DNA of 64,000 bases from Liolophura sinensis (lineage: Eukaryota; Mollusca; Polyplacophora; Chitonida; Chitonidae). The stretch covers positions 28,630,402-28,694,401 of the forward strand of contig NC_088301.1 of NCBI RefSeq assembly GCF_032854445.1, read 5' to 3'. Position 1 is the first letter of the stretch. Each line of letters begins with the position of its first letter. The notes beneath the pieces are model-generated. The model made no database searches, had not been told where the DNA came from, and saw nothing but the letters and a program-made list of their open reading frames with translations. Shown in pieces: positions 52,201-57,735 of the stretch. The position numbers were made by a program, and so were the translations under genes.

Positions 52201-53162
52201 CAACCCCAAAATATGTCACTGTTTTCACTTCATGTAGTTAAAAGTTGCCTCACACCAGCAAAAATGTAGGCTCAGAATGCTCATTAGCCTCACTTACAAT
52301 GTCACATTGTATACATTATTGTGTAGATAGCAGTGTCAAGTCTATCAATACAATGAATAAATATATACATGAAAAACTTTCAAGACCAATTATTCGTGCA
52401 CTATTTCCACTTCACACATCCTCACTAAATCTGTCACATACCTGAAAGCTTATGTCCTAGAAAGCATAGTTAGCCTTAAAGGTGCTACCACTGTATATTT
52501 ATTTATTACACTGTACACATGTACCTCAATCAACAGGTATATACACATAAAAATTAAGTTATTGAAGGCATAAACTCTTATTACATACATTCATAGTAAG
52601 TTTATATTATGTCCTTTAAAAGCATATTGCAAATTTTAACATGGAGATATCTTTTCAAGTAAACTAGAAGTCTGTAGGCCTGGGGTCAAACCCTTGCTTG
52701 GCGCTCAACAGTGAAAGGTCAGATCAAGTAAACAACACTGGTTGGTCCGGTGTCATTATAATGTGACTCGGTGGGGTGTCATGTCTGGTGTCCTCTGCAT
52801 TATACTTCAGCTGCAGCAGCACTTTGGTGGCATGAACTCGCCCTGCTACAAGATGACACAGTATACATAAACAAACCTATTGATTCCTCGTCGTCATATG
52901 ACTGAAAAATTATCAAGTACAACACAGTGGTCACACATAATCAGCAGAATTAGCAAAATAAAATCAGTGATGTTAACTGCAAATAACAATGACATAAAAA
53001 ATCTAAACCTACCTTTTTGTCCTCAAGTCGCACAGCGTCGTAAATCTTCCAGATCAGCTCGGGCCCAGCACTAGCCACGTGCCTACCAATGTCATAGTAC
53101 TTGGTGATGGGGTTTGCCCCTTCAGCTGTCAGCGTCTGTTTGAGCATTGAGAACATATCCAT
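7251..53162 (-). CDS. SCYL2: SCYL2-like pseudokinase gene, 19 coding exons, 817 aa (whole gene span)
   Basis: Join in transcript order: 53162-53013, 45314-45154, 43019-42920, 42483-42439, 36538-36398, 35772-35557, 33295-33179, 32740-32615, 28381-28205, 23097-22975, 22001-21888, 21706-21574, 20955-20837, 20354-20254, 19707-19577, 17725-17631, 14549-14316, 8251-8105, 7274-7251. The sum is 2454 nt (817 codons plus stop); every junction is AG/GT and phases agree. Residues 1-310 align by eye with the SCYL2 pseudokinase domain, 311-600 with its HEAT-like helical region; 600-817 is a disordered Ser/Pro/Arg tail. Family knowledge: SCYL2 binds clathrin and AP complexes and acts in trans-Golgi/endosomal trafficking. 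The catalytic HRD is HGN and no DFG is visible, so catalysis is unlikely. Human SCYL2 is about 930 residues; this tail is shorter and differs. The kinase and HEAT parts are firm; the last, short exon is the weakest. Confidence 0.9.
8105..8251 (-). CDS. SCYL2: SCYL2 exon 18, internally duplicated Arg/Ser tail (residues 762-810)
   Basis: Starts DQERRTSRGSIFGSLV and then has two copies of PDPNRRPSFSS, 21 residues apart. RRxS serines are at 768, 785 and 806. Acceptor TTCCACAG, donor GTAAGT; symmetric phase 0-0. If the donor is not used, the frame runs on for about 38 codons to a stop near 7991, giving an alternative C terminus. Confidence 0.8.
8423..9175 (+). mobile_element. Dispersed repeat, pearl/Helitron-like (copy 1)
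   Basis: It matches 46373-47100 in the same order and orientation: a block with tgcaaatgcacaacatgcat, one with acaacatggacaa-tgcat, one with gaactca-gctccttggcaag, and one with caggttatcttgcataatt followed by atatgccata and agagttatgt. It ends near a ggatggatggacagacag tract. The + frame at 8318-8599 is part of this repeat, not a gene. Assignment to pearl-type non-autonomous elements is inference. Confidence 0.6.
9593..9689. repeat. 20-bp tandem repeat, about 4.7 copies
   Basis: Perfect copies of acacctgctcatcctgattt; the last copy degenerates into cattcgcatg. Confidence 0.95.
9951..9998. repeat. 15-bp tandem repeat, 3 copies
   Basis: The unit gtaaagaacaagttg is repeated three times perfectly. 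Confidence 0.95.
10480..10680. repeat. Diverged direct repeat, spacing about 146 bp
   Basis: atgcagcacttttgagatac at about 10486 recurs at about 10631 as atgcagcactttttaagata, both followed by ccctaacatttnt-like sequence. It looks like an old two-copy tandem duplication. Confidence 0.6.
10935..11105 (+). mobile_element. Diverged family-1 SINE
   Basis: Contains gtgggttttcccatc, gagaaatattctttccagtg and gtggcataaaacaccgaata, then an aaatgaata tail; each block matches the family-1 body and 3' end. It accounts for the 127-codon plus frame (10913-11296) and its minus counterpart, which I do not call as genes. Confidence 0.65.
12190..13205. repeat. Degenerate ~32-bp minisatellite, about 30 copies
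   Basis: The unit resembles gattctggtgaacatgtgtg then caagggctgact. It is cleanest at 12240-12360 and decays to the right; loosely related repeats may continue to about 13540. Minus-strand frames rich in HTCSPES are translation of this repeat. Confidence 0.85.
14316..14549 (-). CDS. SCYL2: SCYL2 exon 17, internally duplicated Arg/Ser tail (residues 684-761)
   Basis: Reads DEKSTLERPTEALRRYSLVP, PGPSTPGIGLIPDDRHGG and then two copies of a unit with TDRPRRPST-SLG (residues about 724-735 and 744-755, 20 residues apart). It carries RRxS sites with Ser at 700, 731 and 751. Acceptor TTCTTTAG, donor GTAAGT; symmetric phase 0-0, so it can be skipped without a frameshift. GC content is clearly higher than its surroundings. 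Confidence 0.8.
15165..15530. repeat. Very degenerate ~70-bp tandem repeat, about 5 copies
   Basis: The motif gcagactaaagcatatctgg and variants with attaaagc recur near 15186, 15257, 15331, 15428 and 15481, with tgtgagagtg nearby. Confidence 0.5.
15600..15765 (+). mobile_element. Family-1 SINE, 5'-truncated
   Basis: Contains gcaaatggtcgttggtttcc, then cataatgctggtcac, then cttgagtacagcataaaaca and an aaacacataaataa tail. More SINE-like sequence in the opposite orientation (gagtggaggaaacaggagca) lies at about 15820-15910. Confidence 0.7.
16455..16620 (-). mobile_element. Family-1-like SINE, diverged
   Basis: Tail tttatttaggagattggtgt at the left, then ttatgccgcaatcaagaata, tttcacttatacgacagtga and a tggtcggaggaaac block; this is the reverse complement of the family 3' end. 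Confidence 0.65.
17631..17725 (-). CDS. SCYL2: SCYL2 exon 16, C-terminal tail (residues 652-683)
   Basis: Reads APSTPELQQRPKQVSPNSQR, then KNHSLQSLGCSL. A low-complexity Ser/Pro/Gln segment. Acceptor ATTTCAG, donor GTATGT; starts with two bases of a codon and ends in phase 0. Confidence 0.75.
18581..18800 (-). mobile_element. Family-2 SINE, 5'-truncated
   Basis: On the minus strand: GGGGTGTCATGTCTGGTGTC, CAGTGGCGGCAGCACTTTGG, then GTCGTCATATGACTGAAAAA and TTGTCAAGTACAACTTAAGA. It lacks the tRNA head. Lies in SCYL2 intron 15. Confidence 0.75.
19577..19707 (-). CDS. SCYL2: SCYL2 exon 15, start of C-terminal tail (residues 608-652)
   Basis: Reads GSLKMRQIGSCQLEEKILMD, then EKLGQRNYLSVDDALQNAHK and SRT. 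I recognise no domain. The reading frame is open, phases link exons 14 and 16 exactly, and splice signals are good (acceptor TTTCAG, donor GTTGGT). A second GT six bases downstream would break phase with exon 16. Confidence 0.75.
20254..20354 (-). CDS. SCYL2: SCYL2 exon 14 (residues 575-608)
   Basis: Reads FSALMEVLREMLENIDRQRR, then NKMKQETESAPLP. It aligns with family FNSFISVIKEMLNRLESEHK; a basic, likely coiled-coil helix closes the folded part. Acceptor TTGCTAG, donor GTCAGT; ends with two bases of a codon. Confidence 0.88.
20837..20955 (-). CDS. SCYL2: SCYL2 exon 13 (residues 535-574)
   Basis: Reads IYKHMLSDKKFGLTHNLIAT, then KVMPPLIPHTVNPGLSMEK. It aligns with family IYKCTFTHKKLGITKEQLAG and KVLPHLIPLSIE. 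Acceptor GCTACAG, donor GTAACA; starts with the two bases completing a codon. Confidence 0.93.
21095..21345 (-). mobile_element. Diverged SINE-like segments
   Basis: gattagggtttaatgctgca followed by atcaagaatttttcattcaa is the reverse complement of a family-1 3' end. A second piece at 21250-21335 ends in accagcctttggcaaattac, a block shared with the variants at 38300 and 59150. Confidence 0.45.
21425..21545 (-). repeat. tRNA-like sequence (SINE head), not a functional tRNA
   Basis: On the minus strand CCTTGGCTGAGTGGTTAAAG plus CGCC resembles the 5' half with box A of a Ser/Leu tRNA, and GTTCGTAAGCC a weak box B. No full cloverleaf closes by eye. Confidence 0.4.
21574..21706 (-). CDS. SCYL2: SCYL2 exon 12 (residues 491-535)
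   Basis: Reads IRINALSCIDKLLDSLDKMI, then ILDEVLPFLTDISCQDADVV and MAVV. It aligns with family VRVNSLVCLGKILEYLDKW and LDDILPFLQQI. Acceptor TTTTCAG, donor GTAAGT; ends one base into a codon (phase 1). Confidence 0.93.
21888..22001 (-). CDS. SCYL2: SCYL2 exon 11 (residues 453-490)
   Basis: Reads EAALNAIGMIRDYLDENVMK, then KMVLPRAKSLFYKSTNVK. The helical pair matches the family pattern of a helix followed by LIPRIK and TSSLAVR. Acceptor TTGTAG, donor GTAAGC; phase 0. Confidence 0.92.
22243..22314. repeat. Near-perfect 72-nt hairpin (28-bp arms) in SCYL2 intron 10
   Basis: The left arm 22243-22270 (starts aaaaatgacaacaacagc, ends aagtggtta) is complementary to the right arm 22287-22314 with one mismatch. 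The 16-nt loop aaggagcaggctccgg itself contains GGAG/CTCC. Confidence 0.95.
22975..23097 (-). CDS. SCYL2: SCYL2 exon 10, HEAT-like helices (residues 412-452)
   Basis: Reads ATAIILDRLDIILAKTPQEE, then IKTEVLPLVFNTLDSNSLHG. This is one of the most conserved SCYL2 stretches (family KMDLLLTKTP-DEIK-SVLPMVYRAL). Acceptor CCGACAG, donor GTATTA; phase 0. Confidence 0.94.
23857..24360. repeat. Long inverted repeat (fold-back / MITE-like), ~500 bp, in intron 9
   Basis: The left arm includes acaatttcactaaaaataac and taccttatttttggta (23905-23920). The right arm includes taccaaaagtaaggta (24296-24311) and gttatttttagcaaaattgt. Complementarity continues inward (for example ttcaaagccagcactggtaa against its diverged complement near 24230) to a central palindrome-like ccatgaaaatttt/aaatttcgtgg at 24082-24111. 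The arms are diverged with small indels. Confidence 0.8.
25375..25455 (+). repeat. Dispersed repeat shared with 61590-61670
   Basis: Both copies carry gttatagct, then cagatatttgacatcccact (here) or cagatatctgacatgccact (there), then a short palindromic acaagtgtaaa-type motif. Confidence 0.6.
26041..26098 (-). repeat. tRNA-like box A/box B fragment (SINE head or tRNA pseudogene)
   Basis: On the minus strand TATCAGTTGGTAGAGTTTCC is a good box A context and GATCCAGGTTCAGTCCAGTC a good box B. No clear acceptor stem closes around it. Confidence 0.5.
27763..27791. repeat. Interrupted poly-A tract
   Basis: A run of A with a single G inside, probably a microsatellite or the tail of a degraded retroelement. 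No element could be identified upstream. Confidence 0.7.
28205..28381 (-). CDS. SCYL2: SCYL2 exon 9, HEAT-like helices (residues 353-411)
   Basis: Reads KVLYDHVFPVLNEECRIYEL and later STREEYAEIIFPALRYILSM, PKPVQ. This corresponds to family RVIVQRILPCL and KEEYVKLILPEL. Acceptor TTTTCAG, donor GTAGTG (weak +4/+5 positions); phase 0. Confidence 0.92.
28771..29196. repeat. 25-bp tandem array, 17 copies, in intron 8
   Basis: The unit is cagtaagcagttaggctagt then gtggt. 17 units fit the 425-bp length exactly, with only point differences between copies and no indels. Confidence 0.95.
31445..31570 (-). repeat. tRNA-like segment, possible SINE head
   Basis: On the minus strand AGCGGTTAGGGCAGCGAATT and GATTACGGGCCTGAGACC resemble box A and box B spacing. 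Locally GC-richer than the intron around it. Weak. Confidence 0.3.
32149..32270. repeat. Degenerate ~26-bp tandem repeat, 4-5 copies
   Basis: The unit is gtcatcttagctaaaacaac then actacc. Confidence 0.85.
32615..32740 (-). CDS. SCYL2: SCYL2 exon 8 (residues 311-352)
   Basis: Reads LKYFNDPIVACLQHIDLLEL, then KDISQKVDFYNQLIPVIPCI. It matches the linker/first helices after the kinase domain, where the family has LQYFDTL and then FFKGLPKVLPKLPK. Acceptor TTTTCAG, donor GTAAGT; phase 0. Confidence 0.9.
33179..33295 (-). CDS. SCYL2: SCYL2 exon 7, end of pseudokinase domain (residues 272-310)
   Basis: Reads TNEFFGEVAHKMPLPLVEPV, then EKMIHRDIRYRPTAQLFSL. The RYRPTAQ motif is the conserved RP-Ta arginine of kinase subdomain XI. 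Acceptor CTTTACAG, donor GTTAGT; phase 0. Confidence 0.9.
33679..33707. repeat. Homopolymer of 29 G (29 C in the SCYL2 pre-mRNA)
   Basis: Uninterrupted G from 33679 to 33707 in intron 6. The exact length may be uncertain because such runs are often mis-sequenced. Confidence 0.9.
35557..35772 (-). CDS. SCYL2: SCYL2 exon 6, kinase C-lobe (residues 200-271)
   Basis: Contains the activation-segment end PDLDYVAPEIQL (canonical APE preserved as APE), then SDMFSLGMLICTIYNDGRPL (the DxxSLG helix F block) and VKRIDQ. It agrees with the SCYL2 order PEYLAPE, then SDMYSLG, then NKGKP. The exon starts DSFPCQPW, matching the family FPCKEW. Phase 0 on both sides; acceptor TTATAG, donor GTATGT. Confidence 0.93.
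35936..36087 (+). mobile_element. Family-1 SINE with 13-bp target-site duplication
   Basis: Body gggaaggtctgacagcaacc through cttgagtacggcgtaaaaca, ccaatcaaac and an aaataaataa tail. Flanks are atataattttgag (35923-35935) and atataattttcag (36088-36100), a duplication with one mismatch. It sits in intron 5 and is 5'-truncated (no tRNA head). Confidence 0.88.
36398..36538 (-). CDS. SCYL2: SCYL2 exon 5, degenerate catalytic loop (residues 153-199)
   Basis: Reads VTEALAYLHGSEQMLHGNVC, then PASILLTKRGCWKLSGLGFA. The catalytic loop motif HRDxxxxN is HGNVCPASIL (residues 168-177), and the metal-binding DFG is replaced by a G-L-G-F stretch near residue 190. Both changes mark a pseudokinase. Phase 0 on both sides; acceptor GTTCTAG, donor GTGAGA. 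Confidence 0.92.
36750..36850 (-). mobile_element. Degraded SINE 3' end
   Basis: atctgactggtgtttaatgc and ttcaagaagatcgataatca resemble the reverse complement of the family-1 3' end; the rest is too diverged to define. Confidence 0.4.
38190..38345 (-). mobile_element. Degraded SINE variant
   Basis: tttcgtactcaagaattttc, ataggtggaggaaagtggag and ccactgccatttggcaatta match blocks seen at 21300, 58840 and 59150. Confidence 0.45.
39369..39461. repeat. 31-bp tandem repeat, 3 copies
   Basis: The unit is gaggagacccacaaataatg then aattactcact; three nearly perfect copies. Confidence 0.95.
40290..41730 (-). mobile_element. Non-LTR retrotransposon (LINE) reverse-transcriptase remnant
   Basis: In N-to-C order on the minus strand: AVSRAKRNAVVHGFETF (before the nested SINE), VTPVYKQGDRYG, VTLLDLCKAFDTFDHILLLK (the DLxKAFDxxDH motif, 40865-40805), LLEWFRSYLTN, GIPQGSILNPILFLIYMHDI (the GxPQGSxLxPxLFxxY motif, near 40690-40620), VLKWLSANKLSLNASKTQHM (near 40530-40470) and ITKKISRNIGIINHI. 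The FADD-box region is not seen. Stops and frameshifts break the frame, so it is dead. CR1/L2/Jockey-like is the likely clade; I cannot choose between them. Confidence 0.85.
41294..41479 (+). mobile_element. Family-1 SINE nested in the LINE, with 13-bp target-site duplication
   Basis: Begins cagcaatgcggtcgctgtga, has box B gagttcaagtccagctc and the body ggaaggtctgccagtagctt, and ends cttgagtacagcgtaaaaca then ccaatcaaataaataa. Both flanks are ataaatgtttcaa (41281-41293 and 41480-41492). The LINE frame continues across when the SINE and one duplication are removed. Confidence 0.93.
42439..42483 (-). CDS. SCYL2: SCYL2 exon 4, 15-codon microexon-like segment (residues 138-152)
   Basis: Reads DYEFTELDIKYGILQ, equivalent to the SCYL2 segment ending KYGLLQ just before helix E. 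It is only 45 nt, phase 0 on both sides, flanked by TTCACAG and GTGAGT. It is too short to stand out in an ORF scan and is supported by continuity with its neighbours. Confidence 0.88.
42920..43019 (-). CDS. SCYL2: SCYL2 exon 3 (residues 104-137)
   Basis: Reads HDSLAFATEPVMGSLANFLG, then NFDRLPNPVPAEFK. It matches the SCYL2 block around the hinge (family LAF-TEP---SLANVLGN). Flanked by TTTTCAG and GTACAT; ends in phase 0. Confidence 0.92.
43619..44993. repeat. 75-bp tandem array, about 18 copies, in intron 2
   Basis: The unit carries gtctaactcttatcctatcc, then attgttcatcagttcttcag and ttcttcatgacaacatgc. Anchors are 75 bp apart except one unit (about 44270) that lacks 8 bp. In the left part units alternate in two linked positions (gatgtgg with ccatt; gatttgg with ccact), a 150-bp dimer. 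As 75 is divisible by 3, two long plus-strand open frames (221 and 276 codons) with a 25-residue repeat arise in different frames; I do not call them genes. Confidence 0.95.
45154..45314 (-). CDS. SCYL2: SCYL2 exon 2 (residues 51-104)
   Basis: Reads QASVFIFEKKIADKL, then RREVRQLGRIRHPQILHILH. This is the beta3 strand and helix C of the kinase fold. The VAIK lysine position appears to be hydrophobic/Phe (F-I-F-E-K-K), as in SCYL2. The acceptor is CATTTTAG and the donor GTAAGT; the last codon is split 2+1 with the next exon. The plus-strand open frame here is a shadow. Confidence 0.9.
46373..47095 (+). mobile_element. Dispersed repeat, pearl/Helitron-like (copy 2, left part)
   Basis: Collinear with 8423-9120 and followed directly by a 168-bp tandem array. 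It carries a (TGGT)n microsatellite at about 46556-46583. This arrangement (unique flank, microsatellite, ~160-bp tandem core) recalls the pearl-type elements of bivalves; that is an inference. Confidence 0.6.
47100..47790. repeat. ~168-bp tandem repeat, about 4 copies
   Basis: Blocks such as ttaccatgacaac, gacacatcatcatctgtgta and ccaaaaattaaagctctatg recur; the ccatgac anchors lie at about 47115, 47240, 47409, 47579 and 47745. The first unit is shorter. Confidence 0.85.
47796..48002 (-). mobile_element. Penelope-like element, reverse-transcriptase fragment (inverted part)
   Basis: The minus frame contains GLPICSPLSPVLTEI (family pattern G-PMGSPLSP) and RWFRKVDDTFVIL (the catalytic DD context, family RYVDDTF), preceded by YLTWGDKIYSQIH. 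These are hallmarks of Penelope-like RT. The fragment stops at the edge of the 168-bp array. Confidence 0.8.
47995..48500 (+). mobile_element. Penelope-like element, linker and GIY-YIG endonuclease remnant
   Basis: Plus-strand translation gives EIKHLTQVFINQDNYPSAMT (the RT C-terminal linker seen in these elements), then, with in-frame stops, CSFAEHYLGETC and NKSIKEHQ (GIY-YIG Y-GET and EH motifs), and DWNNVKPFKTNITKTTRRTI with EASF near the end (the E--xR-- and EA- region). Broken by at least three stops. Confidence 0.75.
48731..48914 (+). mobile_element. Family-1 SINE with near-perfect target-site duplication
   Basis: caagtccagctcatgctggc, gggaaggtctgccagcaacc, then cttgagtacggcgtaaaaca and an (AAAT)n tail. 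Flanks are ttgaatgtttgg (48719-48730) and ttgaatttttgg (48915-48926). It lies just 3' of the Penelope-like remnant. Confidence 0.9.
49040..49700. repeat. Degenerate ~140-160-bp tandem repeat, 4-5 copies
   Basis: A phrase like ctcataagaaatcttgaaac followed by aaatttnatt, then ggagatatcttgcagacaag recurs near 49046, 49205, 49347, 49485 and 49633. Heavily mutated. Confidence 0.65.
50214..50482. repeat. 34-bp tandem array, 8 copies, each with two inverted repeats
   Basis: The unit is ccctattgttcctgataggt then tcaggttataataa. Each unit has CCTAT/ATAGG (8-nt loop) and the palindrome ggttataataacc across the unit boundary. Confidence 0.95.
52676..52926 (+). mobile_element. Family-2 SINE, missing most of the tRNA head
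   Basis: ggggtcaaacccttgcttgg, tggggtgtcatgtctggtgt, actcgccctgctacaagatg, then gtcgtcatatgactgaaaaa and ttatcaagtacaaca. It ends about 85 bp from the SCYL2 exon-1 donor at 53012. Confidence 0.8.
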
Positions 53163-53163
53163 A
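53013..53163 (-). CDS. SCYL2: SCYL2 exon with start codon (residues 1-50)
   Basis: The start ATG is at 53162-53160, reading MDMFSMLKQTLT and then the SCYL2 N-terminal block with NPITKYYDIGRHVASAGPEL and IWKIYDAV. The glycine-loop position lacks a GxGxxG pattern, as in the family. The segment ends in AAG followed by the donor GTAGGT (phase 0). An acceptor (CCTGTTTTCGCAG) ends one base before the ATG, so a noncoding upstream exon is likely. The frame also stays open upstream to 53339, so an N-terminal extension is possible; I chose the internal ATG because the family starts close to this block. Confidence 0.85.
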
Positions 53164-53339
53164 CTGCGAAAACAGGAGCATAGCTTGGAGCTGCACCAAC
53201 ATCCCGATGGCCGTGGTTGAGCTGCTACATCCTCAGGCACATTTTCTGGCAGCAACTCACTCCCGACACGCTTCACAAGTAAAGGTTGGTTAGTAATAAT
53301 GTTTGTATGCCTTAAGTCGGACACCTGTAGAAAAGGCAT

Positions 53340-56300
53340 ATAAAATGTTGCAGGCTAAAATGCGCCCCTTACAACTTTTTTTGCTTCTCTCTCTCTTTTC
53401 TTTTTATCTTTCCTCAATTTTTCACCTCAGTTTAACACATATGCGATACTGTTTTCATACCAGTTTAGCAACAGATCCAGGCTAAGTTTGTTTCTTCACA
53501 AACAGTTCTTTCAATATTTTTTAATTATAAATGCTTTGCCAACAGAAAACAAAAACTGTAGAAGTAATACAGATTCACTGCTTCAACTACTTTGGAAACT
53601 GTTCCAAATTTTAACTCTTTCCCCTCTAGCAGATGCAGCCCTCAAAAAAATCCACTTGCATGGAAAAATTTTACTGACAATATATTGTCATGAATTTTTT
53701 TTTCTTCCCTTCATTGAAACACTGTTAACTACACCATGTGCTAACATGAGGTGAGCTCAAAGAAAACAAAACTGTCACATTGATCAGTCAACACTGATTA
53801 AATGCTCTTTTCAAATACACTGCCAGCACTACCTGACATAAAGCCAGGACATGAAAACTGGCCAAAACTGCTATCACGTCCACAAGACAATTCCAATATG
53901 AATCCAGGTAATTCCAGGAGAAGTGATATAAGAAATTAACCTAAATCACTCACAAATTTTTACACATGGTGTATTCCCAGATGGAAGGAAAGATTATGTT
54001 GTTATAAAACAGATATCTTTCTAGTGCATTACAGACATATCACAGTGCTGTAACAAAACTTGAATTCCATCCAGCTGTATCCCATAACCCACAACTTTCA
54101 CCTTGATACAGGTGGTATGTCCACCAGGTAGGACTTTTCTCATGTCAGTGCTTTAATCGACGTACAGAACAGGTATACACACAATCCTGGTGAAAAATTA
54201 TTGCTTGCCAACTGCAGGGAGTTCTCAACGATGGTACATGTAGCTTGATGACACATCAGCAAATGCATCAAGGTATGATGTCTCACTGGTCAGATTACCA
54301 ACCAGGTGTAACGAGCAGGTATATCGAGTTTCCTTGTACCGCAGTCACAGCTGACCATGCTGTGTAACAAAGCTGATTTGCACTGGCTGACCAGGTGTAT
54401 CAAATATCCCTTCTAACTCCTGGCTTCACACCTAACAAACCCTGACTCGACATGTATTTCTAGTGCATAAATCTGCGAAGAACTGAAGCATCTTTTATAT
54501 TCTTTGCACGACCGTAGCTCCAAACAGGATGACCCAATTCAGCACACAGCGGTACGAGCCGAAAGCACAGCCAATGGTAACCCTCCTTTTCCTGTAGTCT
54601 CTACCTTCATCGCCAGCGACAACATCAAATTATCTGCGTGGCTGATTGCTTTGATCACCGGCAATAAACACCGTTCACAGGTTCGGTCTTCCATTTTCAC
54701 CCATACTGCAGGCACAAGGACTTTATTCTATTTTATTCTGATTTTGTTCATTGATTGACTGCCCGTTCTGCAAAGCCTTCTACATCGATCAATGACATCA
54801 CCTGAAAATAGAGCCCCAAAAAGGACATGTCAATTACTGGAGAGCTAAATCAATTTATGGAGGCACTAATAAGACATTCTGTACAGGACAGGCGAAGGAG
54901 CAAACATATCACTGCCCCCCAGTGGATAACGAAGAGAGTGACATTCAACGACTGATCACCAACGGTGCAATGGAGCAAAGGAGCGGTGCATCTTGGCCCA
55001 ATGGTAAATGTAAACTGAGTGAGGACTTGAACCATCTAATACACAAACAAGCAAATATGAATGGCAGGCTTTAGATACATGTGTGTACATAAAGCTAATG
55101 AAAGCTGAAGAACTGCAGATAATTGAGGATATTCACAGAATGTATGTACATATATGAAATACGCCACCTTCTGTGGAAGTCATTTCCCTGTAACCAATCA
55201 TTTCTCTCACTTGTAAACACAGCCAGAAATGCTGAACATAAGAAATTGAATAGTATTTATACTACAGCTTAGTTTTACACTATATTATGCATACAAATAC
55301 ATTCACCAGATCTTAACAAGGCTTTGATGGATGAGCTTTGCTTTCTTCATTTAGTTATAGATGGATTTTTCCTGCTATAAGCGATATTGTTAGCGGATTT
55401 TTCCTGCTAACAAGTCAGGTGATTTGTAAAGGTATACCTAGCAAATGGTATAGGTGGATGTGTTCAACGCCGTCAGTTTCTGATCACACCTACAAATAAA
55501 TATGCATAATAAGGGATTCACAAATCGCGATATCGCAATAATGCCGCCAAAGAGAAACTGTTTGATTCACGTCTGTCGTGCAGAACACTTAAGCAGCTAC
55601 ACTACGTGGAATCCCTAAAGGCTGCACCAAATGGTTAACATCACAGAATTTACCTGCCACATGTGCATGTTCTTCAGCAGTTAGAGGAGATACAAATGTG
55701 AAGATGTATTGATTCCTGTGAGCATAATACGCACAAATATGCCAACACATGTATCATGCTTTACTACTGTTAGTGTTTCCATTTCAGCCATACACTCATT
55801 TGTAACTGAACCATTGTGTCTCTCACCACTCAAAGTCCAAAGTGAATACTGAACTCAGAATATTGAATTTTAAAGATGTTAATGGTGAACAGAGTAATTT
55901 GGTTTTCTGCCCTCTTGTCTACTGCTCATTCCTACCTTTGTGATGATGTTTTGTAGCACATCTGGTAATGAAGTACTGGCATATTACAAGAGAATGTCAA
56001 TCTGGTTTAGATACAAAATGCCTTTGCAAGAAAAAAGGTATCCCATTGCATTTACAATATGTTTTTTTTTTTTTTACTTCACTCACAATCCTATAACTAT
56101 ATATTCATATAAACGTAATTTTGTGGAGTACAGCACAATAGCCCAATCAAATAACTGATCTGTAGACATACCCCAGATGTCTGCGTATTACATAGAAAAT
56201 TTGCATATTACATGTATGAATACCAATACCAAAACTGTTTCATACAGACAGCCATATGCCATATGCAGAATATGCATACTACTACGTTTATGCGTAGTTC

Positions 56301-57560
56301 ATTACCTTGTAGTATGCAACTTCCGCATAGCTAGTCTCAACGGCACAGTACACATTTCATGTCATCTGTAGGAGAAGGAGAAATATGTAAGGAGAAATAT
56401 GCCAACCTCTTGGGTGAAAACTGTGAACTGAATCATGGGAAATCTAACTGTAAACGGCTGCTAAAAGAACTGGCCACACCTTGATACCTGAAACTCCATA
56501 TTTAAAAAACTACGATTTGGATAATCATTGTTGGTATGCAGTTGTAAACCCCTTTGACTATTTTCATATTTCCAAGCAATTCTAAGACATTGTTGTCCTT
56601 TAATAAAACTCTCCGTAAGTCTGTTTCTACACAACTGCGTTTGGATCCCATCATGCATCAGGCGTTTCTCAGACATTAGTTGCACAATGGAAAGAAAAAA
56701 AAATACATGGCTGCACAGATACGTCACATAATGTGTTAGAGATGGAAGGAAAGCGTAAAGTGCAGTGGAGACTAGCTATAGGGAAGTTGCATACTTCTAG
56801 GTAATGAACTTCTGGAAGTACATAAATGGCACCATGTATCTATGCATGACAGCCATGTGGTATACATGTACAACATCTGTATTACGTTATGTGTTGATTT
56901 AGACCTGTTTGGCAATGTAACTGAATCTTTCATAGGACTATAGACACAGCATAAAAATTGATGAGCTTCATTTGACATTCAATCTTGTGTCATGCGTCTA
57001 TATATTGACAAAAGCATCATATCAAGTAGTGAAGGGCTGCTCCTTAAGATTAGACCAAATAGAGGCAATTATCAGTACAAACCAACACCAAAGCTAACAT
57101 GGATAATGAGACGGGTATCATCGCCAGCTGCTTACACATATGTGGTGAGGATCAGATAACTATACACTGACTGACTACAAAAATACAGGACTAAAAAGGA
57201 AATTATGCCAAAAACATGCGGATGCATCATGCTTGCCAGGTTCTGATGTGAGGCCATTATAAAAGACGCAGTTGGAATTATCTCGGCCTCAGTACATCAA
57301 AATGCACTGGATTAATAATAAATATAAATTCCATGATGTCACATCTCAGTTTTCACTTAATACCACATAGAAAAACTGGACAGAGACACTTAAGTTCAGA
57401 TGCTCTCATATATTCAGCCGTTATGTTTTCAACACTTACTAAAAATCTCATAAAAAGTTGTCTTTACAAATGTATCAGTGTGATAGCCCTGGACTTTTTT
57501 TTTTTTTTTTGTGTTTTTTTCACCACAAGGGGAATCCAACAAGAAAGCTTTCTCATGAAA
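53340..57560. other. Upstream of SCYL2 start exon, no recognised gene
   Basis: I looked for coding exons on both strands and recognise none. Longest frames are under 90 codons and have no familiar motifs. It may contain a noncoding first exon and promoter of SCYL2, but nothing in the sequence (no clear CpG-rich island or TATA context) lets me place them. Confidence 0.4.
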
Positions 57561-57568
57561 CTGAAACA

Positions 57569-57735
57569 GTGTTGGCTGTAAAGTATGAGAAACCAATCCA
57601 GACACACACAGCTGTAACCAAGTACAGACTCGGCAGTAACTCACCAGTGTTGGCTGTAAAGTATGAGAAACCAATCCAGACACACACAGCTGTAACCATG
57701 TACAGACTCGGCAGTAACTCAACAGTGTTGACTGT
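57569..57735. repeat. 78-bp direct repeat, 2 full copies plus a partial third
   Basis: gtgttggctgtaaagtatga at 57569 and 57647, and gtgttgactgtaact at 57725; the first two copies differ at only a few bases. Confidence 0.95.
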
